Origin: Paludibacteraceae bacterium | GTDB taxonomy: Bacteria; Bacteroidota; Bacteroidia; Bacteroidales; Paludibacteraceae | NCBI GenBank assembly: GCA_024401455.1 | Contig: JAKSLA010000015.1 | Span: 1-62,178 of the forward strand | Length of the DNA stretch: 62,178 bases | Reading direction: 5' to 3' | Part shown: piece after piece, positions 35,066 through 43,988 of the stretch | Position numbering within the stretch: the first letter of the stretch is position 1 | Layout: the number at the start of each line of letters is the position of its first letter | Notes under the pieces: generated by a model | The model's input: only the letters and a program-made list of their open reading frames with translations | Databases searched by the model: none | What the model was told of the DNA's origin: nothing | Made by a program: the position numbers and the translations under genes

Positions 35066-35806
35066 TTATTCTTGGTTTTGTCGGAGTATCTCGTAGATGA
35101 ATACGCCCGCTGCAACAGATACGTTGAGCGACTCGATTTTTCCTACGATAGGAATTTTCACCATTTCATCGCAAATTCTCAACACTTCGGGCGAGATGCC
35201 TGAGTCTTCGGCACCCATGACGAGGGCGATAGGTGCGCTCAAATTGGTTTGGGAATAGACCTTTTCTGCCTTTTCTGTGGCTGCGATGACGCGAAGGCCG
35301 CTGTTCTTCAAGAATTTGATGGTCTCCACCAAATTGGTCTCTTTGCAGACAGGAAGGGTGTGGAGTGCTCCGGCTGAGGTTTTGATGGCATCAGCATTGA
35401 CTGTTGCTCCCCCTTTGGCTGGAATGATAAGGGCATTTACGCCGGCACATTCGCAAGTGCGGGCGATGGCACCGAAATTGCGCACGTCTGTTACGCCGTC
35501 AAGCACCACAACGAATGGACTTTTCCCCTCCTCGTAGAGTGTCGGGATAAGTTGGTCAAGACGTTGGTAGGTCGTCTGGCTAATGAATGCGATGGCGCCT
35601 TGGTGGTTCTTTCGCGTATAGCGGTTGATGCGTTCGATAGGCACGCGTTGCACTTGGATGAAATCATGGTTGCGCAGAGCCATGAAGAGTTCGTGGGACA
35701 AGTCGCTTTGCAAGTCTTTCTTGATGATGATCTTGTCAATCTCCTTGCCTGCTTCGATGGCTTCGATGATGGCTCTGATGCCGAATATCATTTCGTTTTC
35801 CTTCAT
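35066..35806 (-). CDS. rlmB: 23S rRNA (guanosine-2'-O-)-methyltransferase RlmB
   Basis: SPOUT-fold 2'-O-methyltransferase of 246 residues. It has the N-terminal substrate-binding domain (GIRAIIEAIEAGKEIDKIII, 9-28) and the knotted SpoU domain with the three motifs VTDVRNFGAIARTCECAG, ALVMGAEDSGISPE and VGKIESLNVSVAAGV. It follows the ABC-F gene by 59 bases and precedes the pseudouridine synthase gene by 38, which suggests one transcript. Confidence 0.93.
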   Translation of the reverse strand: MKENEMIFGIRAIIEAIEAGKEIDKIIIKKDLQSDLSHELFMALRNHDFIQVQRVPIERINRYTRKNHQGAIAFISQTTYQRLDQLIPTLYEEGKSPFVVVLDGVTDVRNFGAIARTCECAGVNALIIPAKGGATVNADAIKTSAGALHTLPVCKETNLVETIKFLKNSGLRVIAATEKAEKVYSQTNLSAPIALVMGAEDSGISPEVLRICDEMVKIPIVGKIESLNVSVAAGVFIYEILRQNQE

Positions 35807-35865
35807 AGATATCTATTTTTATTTGTGCTTTTTATTCAAAAAATTGTTGTCGAAGTTCGCTGCCT

Positions 35866-37806
35866 TTACAGTTCCGTCTCGCTCTTTATTGTTTCCAACT
35901 CTTCCGAGAGGAGTTCCCACTCGTACATCTTCTGCTCCAACTCGTGTTGTTTCTTTTTGTATTCGTCAAAAAGATTGGCGTCGGTTGCGTTTTCAGGGTC
36001 TTCGAGTAGTTTCTCGATCTCCTTGATACGGGTTTCGATGGCGTTGATGGCTTTTTCTGCCTCTTCTACGTTGCGTTCAGCCTTTTTTATCTTCTTGGCG
36101 GCTTCCTTGCGTGCTTCGTAAGAGAGTTTGCTGTCGGCATTGGCTTTCGGTGCAGCCTCATCTTTCTTGTTGATGTTCGTGTCCAACTCTTTGAGCGATT
36201 CCATCTTCTTGGCTTGCAAGAAATCGTAGATGCCGCCCAAGTGTTCCACAATCTTGTGGTTGGTGAATTCGTAGGTCTTTTCCACCAATCCATCGAGGAA
36301 TTCGCGGTCGTGCGAAACAACAACAACGGTACCGTCAAAGGCTTTGATGGCCTCTTTCAGGACGTCTTTCGAACGCATGTCGAGGTGGTTGGTCGGCTCG
36401 TCGAGCACGAGGAAGTTGACGGGTTCGAGCAGAAGGCGAATCATCGCCAAACGGGTACGCTCTCCTCCAGAAAGCACCTTTACTTTCTTTTCGGAAGCCT
36501 CTCCGCCAAACATGAAGGCACCTAAGATGTCGTTAATCTTTGTTCGGATGTCGCCCGTGGCCACATCGTCGATGGTTTGGAATACCGTTCGGTTCTCGTC
36601 GAGCAGAGATGCTTGGTTTTGGGCGAAATAGCCAATCTTTACCAAATGGCCCAATTTGAGCTTTCCTTGGTACTCGATTTCGTCCATGATGCACTTTACG
36701 AACGTAGATTTACCTTCTCCGTTCTTTCCGACGAACGCCACTTTTTGTCCTCTTTCGATGATGATGTCCACATCGTCAAGCACGGTTTTCTCTCCGTATT
36801 TTTTGGTGAGATGTTCGGCCTCAACGGTGATGGAACCGGAGTGGGGTGCCGGAGGGAACTTGAGGTGGAGGCTTGAGTTGTCCTCTTCATCCACTTCGAT
36901 CCGGTCTATCTTCTCCAATTGCTTGATGCGCGACTGCACCTGGACTGCCTTGGTCGCCTTGTAGCGGAAGCGTTCGATGAAGTCTTCGGTGTCTTGAATC
37001 TGTTTTTGCTGATTCTCGTAAGCGCGAAGTTGTTGCTCTCGGCGCTCTTTTCTGAGTTCAACATATTGAGAGTAAGATACTTTGTAGTCGTATATTTTGC
37101 CCAACGAGATTTCGATGGTGCGGTTGGTCACTGCGTCGATGAAGGCGCGGTCGTGCGAAACGAGAATGACGGCGCTTCCGCTGGTGGCGAGGAAATTCTC
37201 CAACCATTGGATGGATTCGATGTCGAGGTGGTTGGTCGGCTCGTCGAGCAGAAGGACATTCGGGCGTTTGAGCAGGATCTTGGCCAATTCGATGCGCATT
37301 CTCCAGCCACCGCTGAATTCGCTGGTTTGTCGGTCGAAGTCAGAACGCTCGAATCCGAGTCCCATGAGTGTTTTTTCTATGTCGCCCTTATAACTGTTGA
37401 TGCCCATGATGACCAATTGCTCGTTGGCGTGAGTGAGCTTATCAATTAGGTTGTGATAACTTTCAGATTCATAGTCTGTTCTGTTGGCCAACTCTTCGCC
37501 CATCTTGTTGATTTCGTCCTGAAGACGGAATAGGTGGTCGAAGGCTTTCTCCGCCTCTTGCATCACGGTCACGCCGTCGTTGTGGATCATGTGTTGGGGA
37601 AGATAACCGATGGTCACCTCTTTAGGAATGGAGATGGTGCCTCTTGTGGGAGGTTGTATGCCCGCGAAAATTTTGAGCATAGTGGATTTGCCCGCACCAT
37701 TCTTGCCCACGAGCGCAATTCTATCACGTTGATTAACAACAAATGAGATGTCGTTGAAAAGTGCCACACCACTAAATTCAACAGAAAGTTTGTCAACAGA
37801 AATCAT
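35866..37806 (-). CDS. ABC-F family ATPase
   Basis: A 646-residue soluble protein with two ABC ATPase domains and no membrane part. The first Walker A GKNGAGKST is at 34-42, the first signature is FSGGWRMRIEL, and the Walker B region is LLLDEPTNHLD. The second Walker A GKNGEGKST is near 353-361, with signature LSGGERTRLAM. The linker between them (about 235-310) is the P-site tRNA interaction motif of ABC-F proteins, and a charged coiled coil closes the C-terminus (560-646), as in Uup-like members. It acts on the ribosome. First gene of the operon with rlmB and the RluA-like gene. Confidence 0.92.
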   Translation of the reverse strand: MISVDKLSVEFSGVALFNDISFVVNQRDRIALVGKNGAGKSTMLKIFAGIQPPTRGTISIPKEVTIGYLPQHMIHNDGVTVMQEAEKAFDHLFRLQDEINKMGEELANRTDYESESYHNLIDKLTHANEQLVIMGINSYKGDIEKTLMGLGFERSDFDRQTSEFSGGWRMRIELAKILLKRPNVLLLDEPTNHLDIESIQWLENFLATSGSAVILVSHDRAFIDAVTNRTIEISLGKIYDYKVSYSQYVELRKERREQQLRAYENQQKQIQDTEDFIERFRYKATKAVQVQSRIKQLEKIDRIEVDEEDNSSLHLKFPPAPHSGSITVEAEHLTKKYGEKTVLDDVDIIIERGQKVAFVGKNGEGKSTFVKCIMDEIEYQGKLKLGHLVKIGYFAQNQASLLDENRTVFQTIDDVATGDIRTKINDILGAFMFGGEASEKKVKVLSGGERTRLAMIRLLLEPVNFLVLDEPTNHLDMRSKDVLKEAIKAFDGTVVVVSHDREFLDGLVEKTYEFTNHKIVEHLGGIYDFLQAKKMESLKELDTNINKKDEAAPKANADSKLSYEARKEAAKKIKKAERNVEEAEKAINAIETRIKEIEKLLEDPENATDANLFDEYKKKQHELEQKMYEWELLSEELETIKSETEL

Positions 37807-37932
37807 TTTTGTACCTAATCTGCTTTTTTATAAAGTGCAAATATAGTCATTTTTGGAACAACTTGGGGTGTTTTTTGTGGGGACAATTTGATTGCTGGCT
37901 TCACTTCGGGTAGGAAGAGGGGGATGGGCAAT

Positions 37933-37980
37933 GGGCAGGCACAGGACACTGCCCTTGAGGGCAGGCACAAGGCACTGCCC
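37933..37980 (+). repeat. Tandem pair of GGGCAG...CTGCCC palindromes
   Basis: GGGCAGGCACAGGACACTGCC(C) at 37933-37954 and a near copy at 37959-37980, each with arms GGGCAG / CTGCCC. The second copy is followed by CTACGGG, the same edge that borders the REP-like elements at 7881 and 30728. A second kind of intergenic palindromic repeat. Confidence 0.7.
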
Positions 37981-37991
37981 CTACGGGTATT

Positions 37992-39278
37992 TTATCTGAC
38001 TATTGTATTTGTGCCGATTAACCATTCGTAAGCTGAAATACATTTTATTTTAATGTTTTGATACTCAATGGTTTCGTTGTGGCTGTTGGTAATCAACCAA
38101 ACATTGTCACATTTAGTGGCCTTAGCTGCTGATACACATCCCGCAATTTCACGTTGGCGAGTTTTGTCAGAAGAAATATCGTAACTTACCTGATAAACGC
38201 CGGTTACTGTATTCCCATCAACGGTCAAGAAATCACATTCGCTCTTTTGTACAGCATAATAATATATGTCTTCGCTTGCATATTTCATGCGTCGGCGTAA
38301 TTCCAGATAAACTATTGTTTCCAATCGCCAGCCTAAATTGCTGCCAACCAAGGCATTTTGTCTTTTATTCATCATAGCCACATCTATCGCATAGATTTTT
38401 TCGCTTTGTGTTCTTATACTGCTCTTGTTGGAATATTTTTTAATCGGCAAAATTAGGTACGCCTGCATCAAATACGAAAGGTAATTATCCATTGTGATTG
38501 CAGACTTAATTTCCAATAAATTACACAAATCGGGTTTGTTTATTATTGCAGGAGAAATATTCAAAAGATGTTGAGACAATCTGCGGAGTGCCTCGATATT
38601 CCTTATGTTGAATCTTCGTTTGATATCTTGTGTTAATATGCTTTCATATAATGAATTAACATATCCTAATGCGTCCTTTTCATACAAAAGTTCTGGCAAT
38701 CCTCCTTGTGATAGATATTGGTCGAATGCTCTTGCAATCAGACCTCTATTTTTAGTGGACAATGGAGATAACGTGACTTGATTATACTCACAGAATTCAG
38801 CGAAAGAGAAGGGTAATAACTCTATCTTAGAATGTCTTCCCGTAAGATGTGTAGCCAAATCTTGAGACAACAACTTGGAATTACTACCTGTTATAAGCAA
38901 ATGTTTCCCTTGACGCAACAAACGATTTATGAAAAGTTCCCAATGCTCCACATTTTGAATTTCATCAAAAAAGAAATATTCCAAATCTCCGTTTATTTGA
39001 TATAAAGTCAGAAGTATATCATCTAAATCATCCGCCTTAATTCCTCCTAATCTTTCATCATCAAAATTAATATACCCAAATTTCACTTTTGCTTTTTTTA
39101 AAACATTTTTGCAAAGAGTTGATTTGCCACATCGTCTGACACCTATCACTACTTGAGCAAGATGGCTGTTTAAGTCAACTAAATCTTCTTCCTTACGATG
39201 ACAGAGGTTTGGAATGGACTGGGTTCCCAATTCTTCTGTCTGATCTATAAGTATTTGTTTTAATTTCTCTTTGTCCAT
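37992..39278 (-). CDS. AAA_14 / DUF4143 ATPase
   Basis: A 428-residue protein of the widespread AAA_14-DUF4143 family in Bacteroidales, with no agreed function. Walker A GVRRCGKST is at 46-54, Walker B YFFFDEIQN at 101-109, sensor LLITGSNSKLL near 130, and the C-terminal DUF4143 part carries a nuclease-like basic and acidic patch (YYYAVQKSECDFLTVDGNTVTGVYQVSY), comparable to the core of PD-(D/E)XK folds (EC-D...Q). It is more AT-rich than its neighbours and stands alone, with the 33-base tandem repeats directly upstream, which suggests horizontal acquisition. Confidence 0.85.
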   Translation of the reverse strand: MDKEKLKQILIDQTEELGTQSIPNLCHRKEEDLVDLNSHLAQVVIGVRRCGKSTLCKNVLKKAKVKFGYINFDDERLGGIKADDLDDILLTLYQINGDLEYFFFDEIQNVEHWELFINRLLRQGKHLLITGSNSKLLSQDLATHLTGRHSKIELLPFSFAEFCEYNQVTLSPLSTKNRGLIARAFDQYLSQGGLPELLYEKDALGYVNSLYESILTQDIKRRFNIRNIEALRRLSQHLLNISPAIINKPDLCNLLEIKSAITMDNYLSYLMQAYLILPIKKYSNKSSIRTQSEKIYAIDVAMMNKRQNALVGSNLGWRLETIVYLELRRRMKYASEDIYYYAVQKSECDFLTVDGNTVTGVYQVSYDISSDKTRQREIAGCVSAAKATKCDNVWLITNSHNETIEYQNIKIKCISAYEWLIGTNTIVR

Positions 39279-39297
39279 ATTTGCGGATTTTTTGTTG

Positions 39298-39305
39298 CAA
39301 ATATA
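39298..39305 (-). promoter_or_regulatory. -7 box of the AAA_14 ATPase gene
   Basis: TATATTTG on the minus strand, 19 bases before the ATG at 39278. The place of the -33 element falls inside the first tandem repeat unit. Confidence 0.5.
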
Positions 39306-39317
39306 CTCATTTTTCGA

Positions 39318-39568
39318 TTTCTAATATATTATCTCGGTCCGAAATAGCAGTTTCTAATATATTATCTCGGTCCGAAATAGCGGTTTCTAATATATTATCT
39401 CGGTCCGAAATGGCGATTTCTAATATATTATCTCGGTCCGAAATGGCAGTTTCTAATATATTATCTCGGTCCGAAATAGCGATTTCTAATATATTATCTC
39501 GGTCCGAAATGGCGGTTTCTAATATATTATCTCGGTCCGAAATGGTGGTTTCTAATATATTATCTCGG
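39318..39568 (+). repeat. Eight-copy 33-bp tandem repeat
   Basis: Units start at 39318, 39351, 39384, 39417, 39450, 39483, 39516 and 39549. Each unit starts TTTCTAATATATTATCTCGG and continues TCCGAAAT followed by five partly variable bases (A or G at fixed places). The eighth copy stops after 20 bases. TCGGTCCGA and AATATATT inside each unit are palindromic. Because 33 is a multiple of three, a 105-codon frame runs through the repeats, but it is probably not a gene. The array separates the divergent ATPase and transglycosylase genes. Confidence 0.95.
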
Positions 39569-39683
39569 CTACGCTTTTGTGTGTTTAGTGTGAATTGATA
39601 GTTCCTCCTTGATTCGATTCCCTTTATGGACTCAACATCGTGGGAAATCAGTCAAAAAGTACAATAGAGCCTATTATTTTTTC

Positions 39684-39691
39684 TATATTTG
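39684..39691 (+). promoter_or_regulatory. -7 box of the transglycosylase gene
   Basis: TATATTTG, 42 bases before the ATG at 39734. No clear TTTG at the proper distance. Confidence 0.45.
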
Positions 39692-39733
39692 TAGAAAGGT
39701 TATTCCCGTTTGGAAAATTAAAAGAGAATAGTG

Positions 39734-41767
39734 ATGGGTAAGTTTTTCAAGTTCATGACGTTATTGGCCTTGCTTGCCGTATTGGCTGCAGGTGTGTTGT
39801 ATTGGCAGCGAAATACGTTGTTGGATAGAGTCTTGCGTTCGAAAATAGCCAAGGTGGAGGCGGACCGAAACATACGCATTGATTTCGGTTCTGTTAATTT
39901 GGACGGTTTGCGAAACCTCCAACTCACGGATCTTTGTGTGATGCCATCAAAGGATGATACACTGGTGACGCTTGGCAAAGCCGAGGCAAAGGTGAGCCTT
40001 ATGAATTTGTTGAGGCGTTCGATTGTGCTGAAGCGATTGCGATTGGCCGATGTCGATTTACGCTTGGTGGATACGGCAGGTGTCCGTAACTTTGATCGGC
40101 TGATGCGTGGGCGAGAAATCGTTGCCAAGGTCCAGCCGAACGATACGTTGGCTGTGGCCGATTCTCTTTCCGAGGCTGGGGGCTACTCGGCTCGCATTTC
40201 CCAAATTCTCGCCCTCTTTTTCAGAGTGGTACCCGACGAAATCAACATTCGCGAGATGAATGTCTCCTTGCAGAAGGATAGCGATTTTATCCATGCCTAT
40301 CTGCCTGAATTTTCCATCGATGATAAGAATTACAACACGAGTGTGGAGGTGACTGAAAATGGTTTGTCGCAAAAGTTCTTGTTGTCGGGCTCTTTTTCCA
40401 ATAAAGATCGTTCGTTGGATTGTAATGTCTCGTCAGCCAATGGTTGTCAGGCGAAGATTCCATACGTTGCGTCCAAATTCGGTGTTGAGGTGCGTTTTGA
40501 TTCGCTCCAACTTCAATTCAGGGAGAAGAGAGATGAGGCGGATTTGTTGCAGTTGGACGGTCGGCTGAACTTTGCCCATTTAAGTGTCAAGCATCCTAAA
40601 CTCTCTGACACGTTGGTCTCTTTCCCTTCCGTTGGAATTGATTATCTCTTGAATGTTCATCCCGATGGTTTTGAGTTGGATAGCGCTTCTGTGGTGACGG
40701 TCAATCAATTGCAATTCTCGCCCTATGTGAAGGTGACTCCTCGCCCGGAGATGAAGTTGCGGCTCTCTATCCACAAGGGATTTTTCCCTTCTCAGCAACT
40801 GTTTGCCTCGTTGCCCGATGGCCTGTTCAAAAACTTGGAGGGCATCCGCACGAAAGGCGATTTGTCTTATGATTTGGATTTGGACTTGGATATGGCCGAG
40901 GTGGATAGTCTGAAGTTTTATTCATTCTTGGGGAAAAGGGATTTCAAGATAGAGCACTATGGCAAGACGAACTTTGCGTTGATGAACGAGCCGTTTGTCT
41001 ATTCGGCTTACGAAAATGGTGCGTTGGTTCGCAGTTTTGAGGTAGGCGAGGGGAATCCAGATTTTCGTCCTTTGGAGAAAATCTCCCCTTATCTGCAATG
41101 GGCTGTGATGTTCTCTGAAGATGGCGCTTTTTATGGCCACAAAGGTTTCTTGCCTACAGCCTTGACGGCCTCCATCATCCAGAATATAAAGGAAGGTAGA
41201 TTTGCCCGTGGAGGAAGCACCATTTCCATGCAGTTGATTAAGAATCTGTATCTTAGTAGGGATAAAACGCTTACTCGAAAATTGGAGGAGGCATTGATTG
41301 TTTGGCTGGTGGAGAATAACCGTTTGGCTTCCAAACAACGTATGTTGGAGATCTATTTGAACATCATAGAGTGGGGGCCTGGCGTTTATGGGGCGAATGA
41401 GGCTTCGCGTTTCTATTTCGACAAGGATGTTTCAAAATTGACGCCAGAGGAGGCCATCTTTATGGCTTGTGTCATTCCTCGCCCGAAGAAATTCTATTGG
41501 ATGTTTGACGAGCACAACGAACTCCACGCTTATGTGGAAGGTCATTATAACGTGGTTGGAAAACGAATGTTGGACAATCAAGTCATCACGGAATCACAGT
41601 TTGAGAAGTTGAAGCCTTCTGTCAAGTTGACGGGCAAAGCAAAATCTTATCTGAAGGGCTCTGAAAAGGTCTCTGAGGCAGACGATGATTCGGAGAGCGA
41701 TTCAGGTTGGAACATTTTCCAAAAGACAAAGAGTTTCTTCAAAGGCCTACGCCATAAGGAGAAGTAG
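39734..41767 (+). CDS. GT51 peptidoglycan glycosyltransferase with a long AsmA-like N-terminal region
   Basis: Polymerises lipid II into glycan strands at the outer face of the inner membrane. It has 677 residues from the ATG at 39734. A membrane helix lies at about 5-24. Residues about 30-400 are beta-rich and AsmA-like (FGSVNLDGLRNLQLTDLCV, LDGRLNFAHLSVKHP). The GT51 domain follows from about 440, with EDGAFYGHKGF at about 462-472 holding the catalytic Glu, RGGSTISMQLIKNLYL near 493, and KLEEALIVWLVE. There is no transpeptidase domain. The combination of an AsmA-like front with GT51 is found in Bacteroidota and differs from MtgA. It ends 24 bases before the GH13 gene. Confidence 0.85.
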   Translation: MGKFFKFMTLLALLAVLAAGVLYWQRNTLLDRVLRSKIAKVEADRNIRIDFGSVNLDGLRNLQLTDLCVMPSKDDTLVTLGKAEAKVSLMNLLRRSIVLKRLRLADVDLRLVDTAGVRNFDRLMRGREIVAKVQPNDTLAVADSLSEAGGYSARISQILALFFRVVPDEINIREMNVSLQKDSDFIHAYLPEFSIDDKNYNTSVEVTENGLSQKFLLSGSFSNKDRSLDCNVSSANGCQAKIPYVASKFGVEVRFDSLQLQFREKRDEADLLQLDGRLNFAHLSVKHPKLSDTLVSFPSVGIDYLLNVHPDGFELDSASVVTVNQLQFSPYVKVTPRPEMKLRLSIHKGFFPSQQLFASLPDGLFKNLEGIRTKGDLSYDLDLDLDMAEVDSLKFYSFLGKRDFKIEHYGKTNFALMNEPFVYSAYENGALVRSFEVGEGNPDFRPLEKISPYLQWAVMFSEDGAFYGHKGFLPTALTASIIQNIKEGRFARGGSTISMQLIKNLYLSRDKTLTRKLEEALIVWLVENNRLASKQRMLEIYLNIIEWGPGVYGANEASRFYFDKDVSKLTPEEAIFMACVIPRPKKFYWMFDEHNELHAYVEGHYNVVGKRMLDNQVITESQFEKLKPSVKLTGKAKSYLKGSEKVSEADDDSESDSGWNIFQKTKSFFKGLRHKEK

Positions 41768-41791
41768 TGATAATCAGTAACGATAGAAGGG

Positions 41792-42898
41792 ATGGAAAAA
41801 GATGAATTCATATATCATATCTTGGTGGACCGATTTACGGGGAATGTCGCTCTCAAGAACGAAAACCGTTTCTTGGGCGGTACGTTGCGTGGCATAACCG
41901 ACCGTTTGGATTATATACAAGGCTTGGGAGCCACCTCAATTTGGTTGTCGCCCATCTGCACGTCTGCCAATTATCATGGCTACCACGTTACCGATTTCAT
42001 GCGTGTTGATCCTCATTTTGGAACGCAGGCTGATTTGGAGGATTTGATTGCTGCTGTTCATTCCCGAGGCATGAAAATCTATACGGATTTTGTGCCTAAC
42101 CATTGCCACGTAACCCATCCTTTCTTTTTGGATGCGAGAACGAATCTGCACTCGCCTTATCGCCCTTGGTTCTATTGGATGAAGGGTGGAACGTATAAAT
42201 GCTTTTTAGAGGTGGATGAACTTCCTAAAATCAATTTGGATTATCCCGAGGCTTGCCAATATATGATTGATGTGGCTCGTCATTGGTGCCGGTTGGGATT
42301 TGACGGTCTGCGTATAGACCATGCCATTGGTCCCTCTTTCCTTTTTTGGGAGAAGTGTATGAAGGCGATGCGTAAAGAGTTTCCCGACAGAGTCTTTTTC
42401 GGTGAGGTGTGGGGCGCAGGTTTGGAAAAACGTCATTATAAGACCATCCATTTGAAAAATAGTTGGTGGAAGCGAATGTTTGGCCTTTCGCAAGAGGAGT
42501 TGCAACACGATTATGTGGGTGTGTTGGATGGTGTGCTCGATTTTGAATATCGCAATATGTTGATTGACCACCTTTGGCGGGGCGAACATTTAGAGGGCAA
42601 CCAAGCGTTAGAAAAACGTATATGTCAGCATTTTGCGAAATATCCAGCCAATTTCAAGTTGATACTTTTCTTGGACAATCATGATATGGATCGCTTGCTG
42701 TTCTGTTGCCACGGCGACATTGAATTGATGAAAGAGGCTATTGCATTCTCTCGCAAATGGGGCAAACCATTTGTTCTCTATTATGGTACGGAATTAGGGA
42801 TGCAAAATACCCAATCCGTATTTGATGGCTCTCCTTATGCTGATTTGCGTGTAAGGGAATGTGTGGATTGGAAGAAGGCAAAAAAGATTCTACCTTGA
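41792..42898 (+). CDS. GH13 alpha-amylase family enzyme without domain C
   Basis: A 368-residue cytoplasmic enzyme with no signal peptide. It has the GH13 regions: DFVPNH at 99-104, GLRIDHA with nucleophile Asp176, FFGEVW with acid/base Glu205, and LDNHD at 295-298. It ends soon after the barrel ([12 protein letters not shown]), so the usual C-terminal beta-sandwich domain is missing or very short. It would act on alpha-glucans or malto-oligosaccharides. It follows the GT51 gene by 24 bases, probably on the same transcript, which is not an obvious functional pair. Confidence 0.85.
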   Translation: MEKDEFIYHILVDRFTGNVALKNENRFLGGTLRGITDRLDYIQGLGATSIWLSPICTSANYHGYHVTDFMRVDPHFGTQADLEDLIAAVHSRGMKIYTDFVPNHCHVTHPFFLDARTNLHSPYRPWFYWMKGGTYKCFLEVDELPKINLDYPEACQYMIDVARHWCRLGFDGLRIDHAIGPSFLFWEKCMKAMRKEFPDRVFFGEVWGAGLEKRHYKTIHLKNSWWKRMFGLSQEELQHDYVGVLDGVLDFEYRNMLIDHLWRGEHLEGNQALEKRICQHFAKYPANFKLILFLDNHDMDRLLFCCHGDIELMKEAIAFSRKWGKPFVLYYGTELGMQNTQSVFDGSPYADLRVRECVDWKKAKKILP

Positions 42899-42924
42899 GA
42901 GCAATCTTTCCTATATAAGATTTG

Positions 42925-43674
42925 TTATCGGATTTCAATCGGTTCAGCCGAACAGACTTTATCGTCGTGACCTATGATTTTTATATTGCTTATGTAGTAG
43001 GTTTTTCCTTTCACTTTGGTTGCAATCTTGTTTGCATCTTGGGGTGATAAAGTGTTTCCTGTATAAGTTGTGTAACCGTGCATTGAATCAAAAGTTTTCA
43101 AAACGAAGCTTGTGACCTTGAATTCTTTTCCAAAACCGTCATAAGCAAGCACTTGGTTGTTGACGAGGCGAGCCTTGTAATGGTAGTGTGTAATAGAATT
43201 GAGCGTATAAGTTTTTTGACCTAAGAGTTTGTTTTGCTTATGTTGATAAATGCTGATGGTTATATCGTTGTTGTCTTGGTTTATATTGCGGACAACACAG
43301 TATTGGACCTGTACAGGTTGTCTTAAAATCGTTCCTTCTTGGATTGTCAGATAGTCCAATATGTTTTTGCCAGAGTGTTTGCAGACTTTGGGATTTCCAT
43401 TGCTTATCTCAATTCTTATGGTAGGATATGTAAAATTCCTTGATTGTAAAAGGATAGTGTTGCTGTCGACTCTTGTGATGTGAATTATATTGGTAAAGTA
43501 TTTTTTGTAGTCAGCAACTGAGATTATAGAGGAAATGTCTTTTGCAAAGCTTCCGTCGGAATAGAGTTCTAAAACATTATCATCCTCAACATTTGAGGTC
43601 TGTGCCTGCGTTGTTATTCCCAACAGGAGATACATTGCACAAATTAATGCTATTATGTTGAATCTCATTTTCAT
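42925..43674 (-). CDS. Hypothetical secreted protein
   Basis: A 249-residue protein from the ATG at 43674 (MKMRFNIIALICAM). Longer upstream frames lack a signal sequence. The signal peptide ends near residue 25 (LLGITTQAQ-TSN). The mature part is beta-rich and unrecognised (NTILLQSRNFTYPTIRIEISNG at about 75-97, VQYCVVRNINQDNNDITISIY). It reads convergently to the GH13 gene with only 26 bases between the stops. No functional hint comes from the context. Confidence 0.6.
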   Translation of the reverse strand: MKMRFNIIALICAMYLLLGITTQAQTSNVEDDNVLELYSDGSFAKDISSIISVADYKKYFTNIIHITRVDSNTILLQSRNFTYPTIRIEISNGNPKVCKHSGKNILDYLTIQEGTILRQPVQVQYCVVRNINQDNNDITISIYQHKQNKLLGQKTYTLNSITHYHYKARLVNNQVLAYDGFGKEFKVTSFVLKTFDSMHGYTTYTGNTLSPQDANKIATKVKGKTYYISNIKIIGHDDKVCSAEPIEIR

Positions 43675-43744
43675 AAAGATAATGATTAAATGAATGGTTG
43701 GGTTTTCTCTTTCCGAAGAAGTGGTAGGATTGCTATAATGCAAT

Positions 43745-43770
43745 AAGGGCAGAAATAAGACTCTGCCCTT
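43745..43770 (-). terminator. Hairpin after the small winged-helix gene
   Basis: Stem AAGGGCAG / CTGCCCTT with ten-base loop, 27 bases past the stop at 43797 on the minus strand. The following bases are TTATTGC. Confidence 0.5.
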
Positions 43771-43796
43771 AATACAACGAAAAAGTTGAAACTTTA

Positions 43797-43976
43797 TTAT
43801 TTCGAAGGCTCCCAATAGCAACGCTTAGGAGATACGATTGCGCCTTCTTCTTTGAGTTGCTTCATGGCTTTGTCAACCTCTTTGCGGTCGATGCCACTGA
43901 TTTCTGCAATTTTGCCTGCGTTGAGAGGTTCGCCGGCTTGTTTCATTGTTTCCAATACTTTGTCTTTTACTTCCAT
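43797..43976 (-). CDS. Small winged-helix DNA-binding protein, 59 residues
   Basis: A short gene with ATG at 43976 and TAA at 43797. The protein reads as a complete winged helix: helix 1 ([12 protein letters not shown]), helix 2 ([10 protein letters not shown]), recognition helix ([16 protein letters not shown]) and the wing ([14 protein letters not shown]). Small MarR-like or replication-terminator-like regulators of this size are common in Bacteroidales. It lies 12 bases downstream of the membrane-protein gene at 43989, so both are probably co-transcribed. The target is unknown. Confidence 0.8.
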   Translation of the reverse strand: MEVKDKVLETMKQAGEPLNAGKIAEISGIDRKEVDKAMKQLKEEGAIVSPKRCYWEPSK

Positions 43977-43988
43977 ATTATTTGATGT

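Noticed and set aside
39281-39598. 105-codon plus-strand frame through the 33-bp repeats
   Set aside because: It is open only because the repeat length is a multiple of three. It starts inside the divergent promoter, has no gene-like ends, and its protein is just the repeat.
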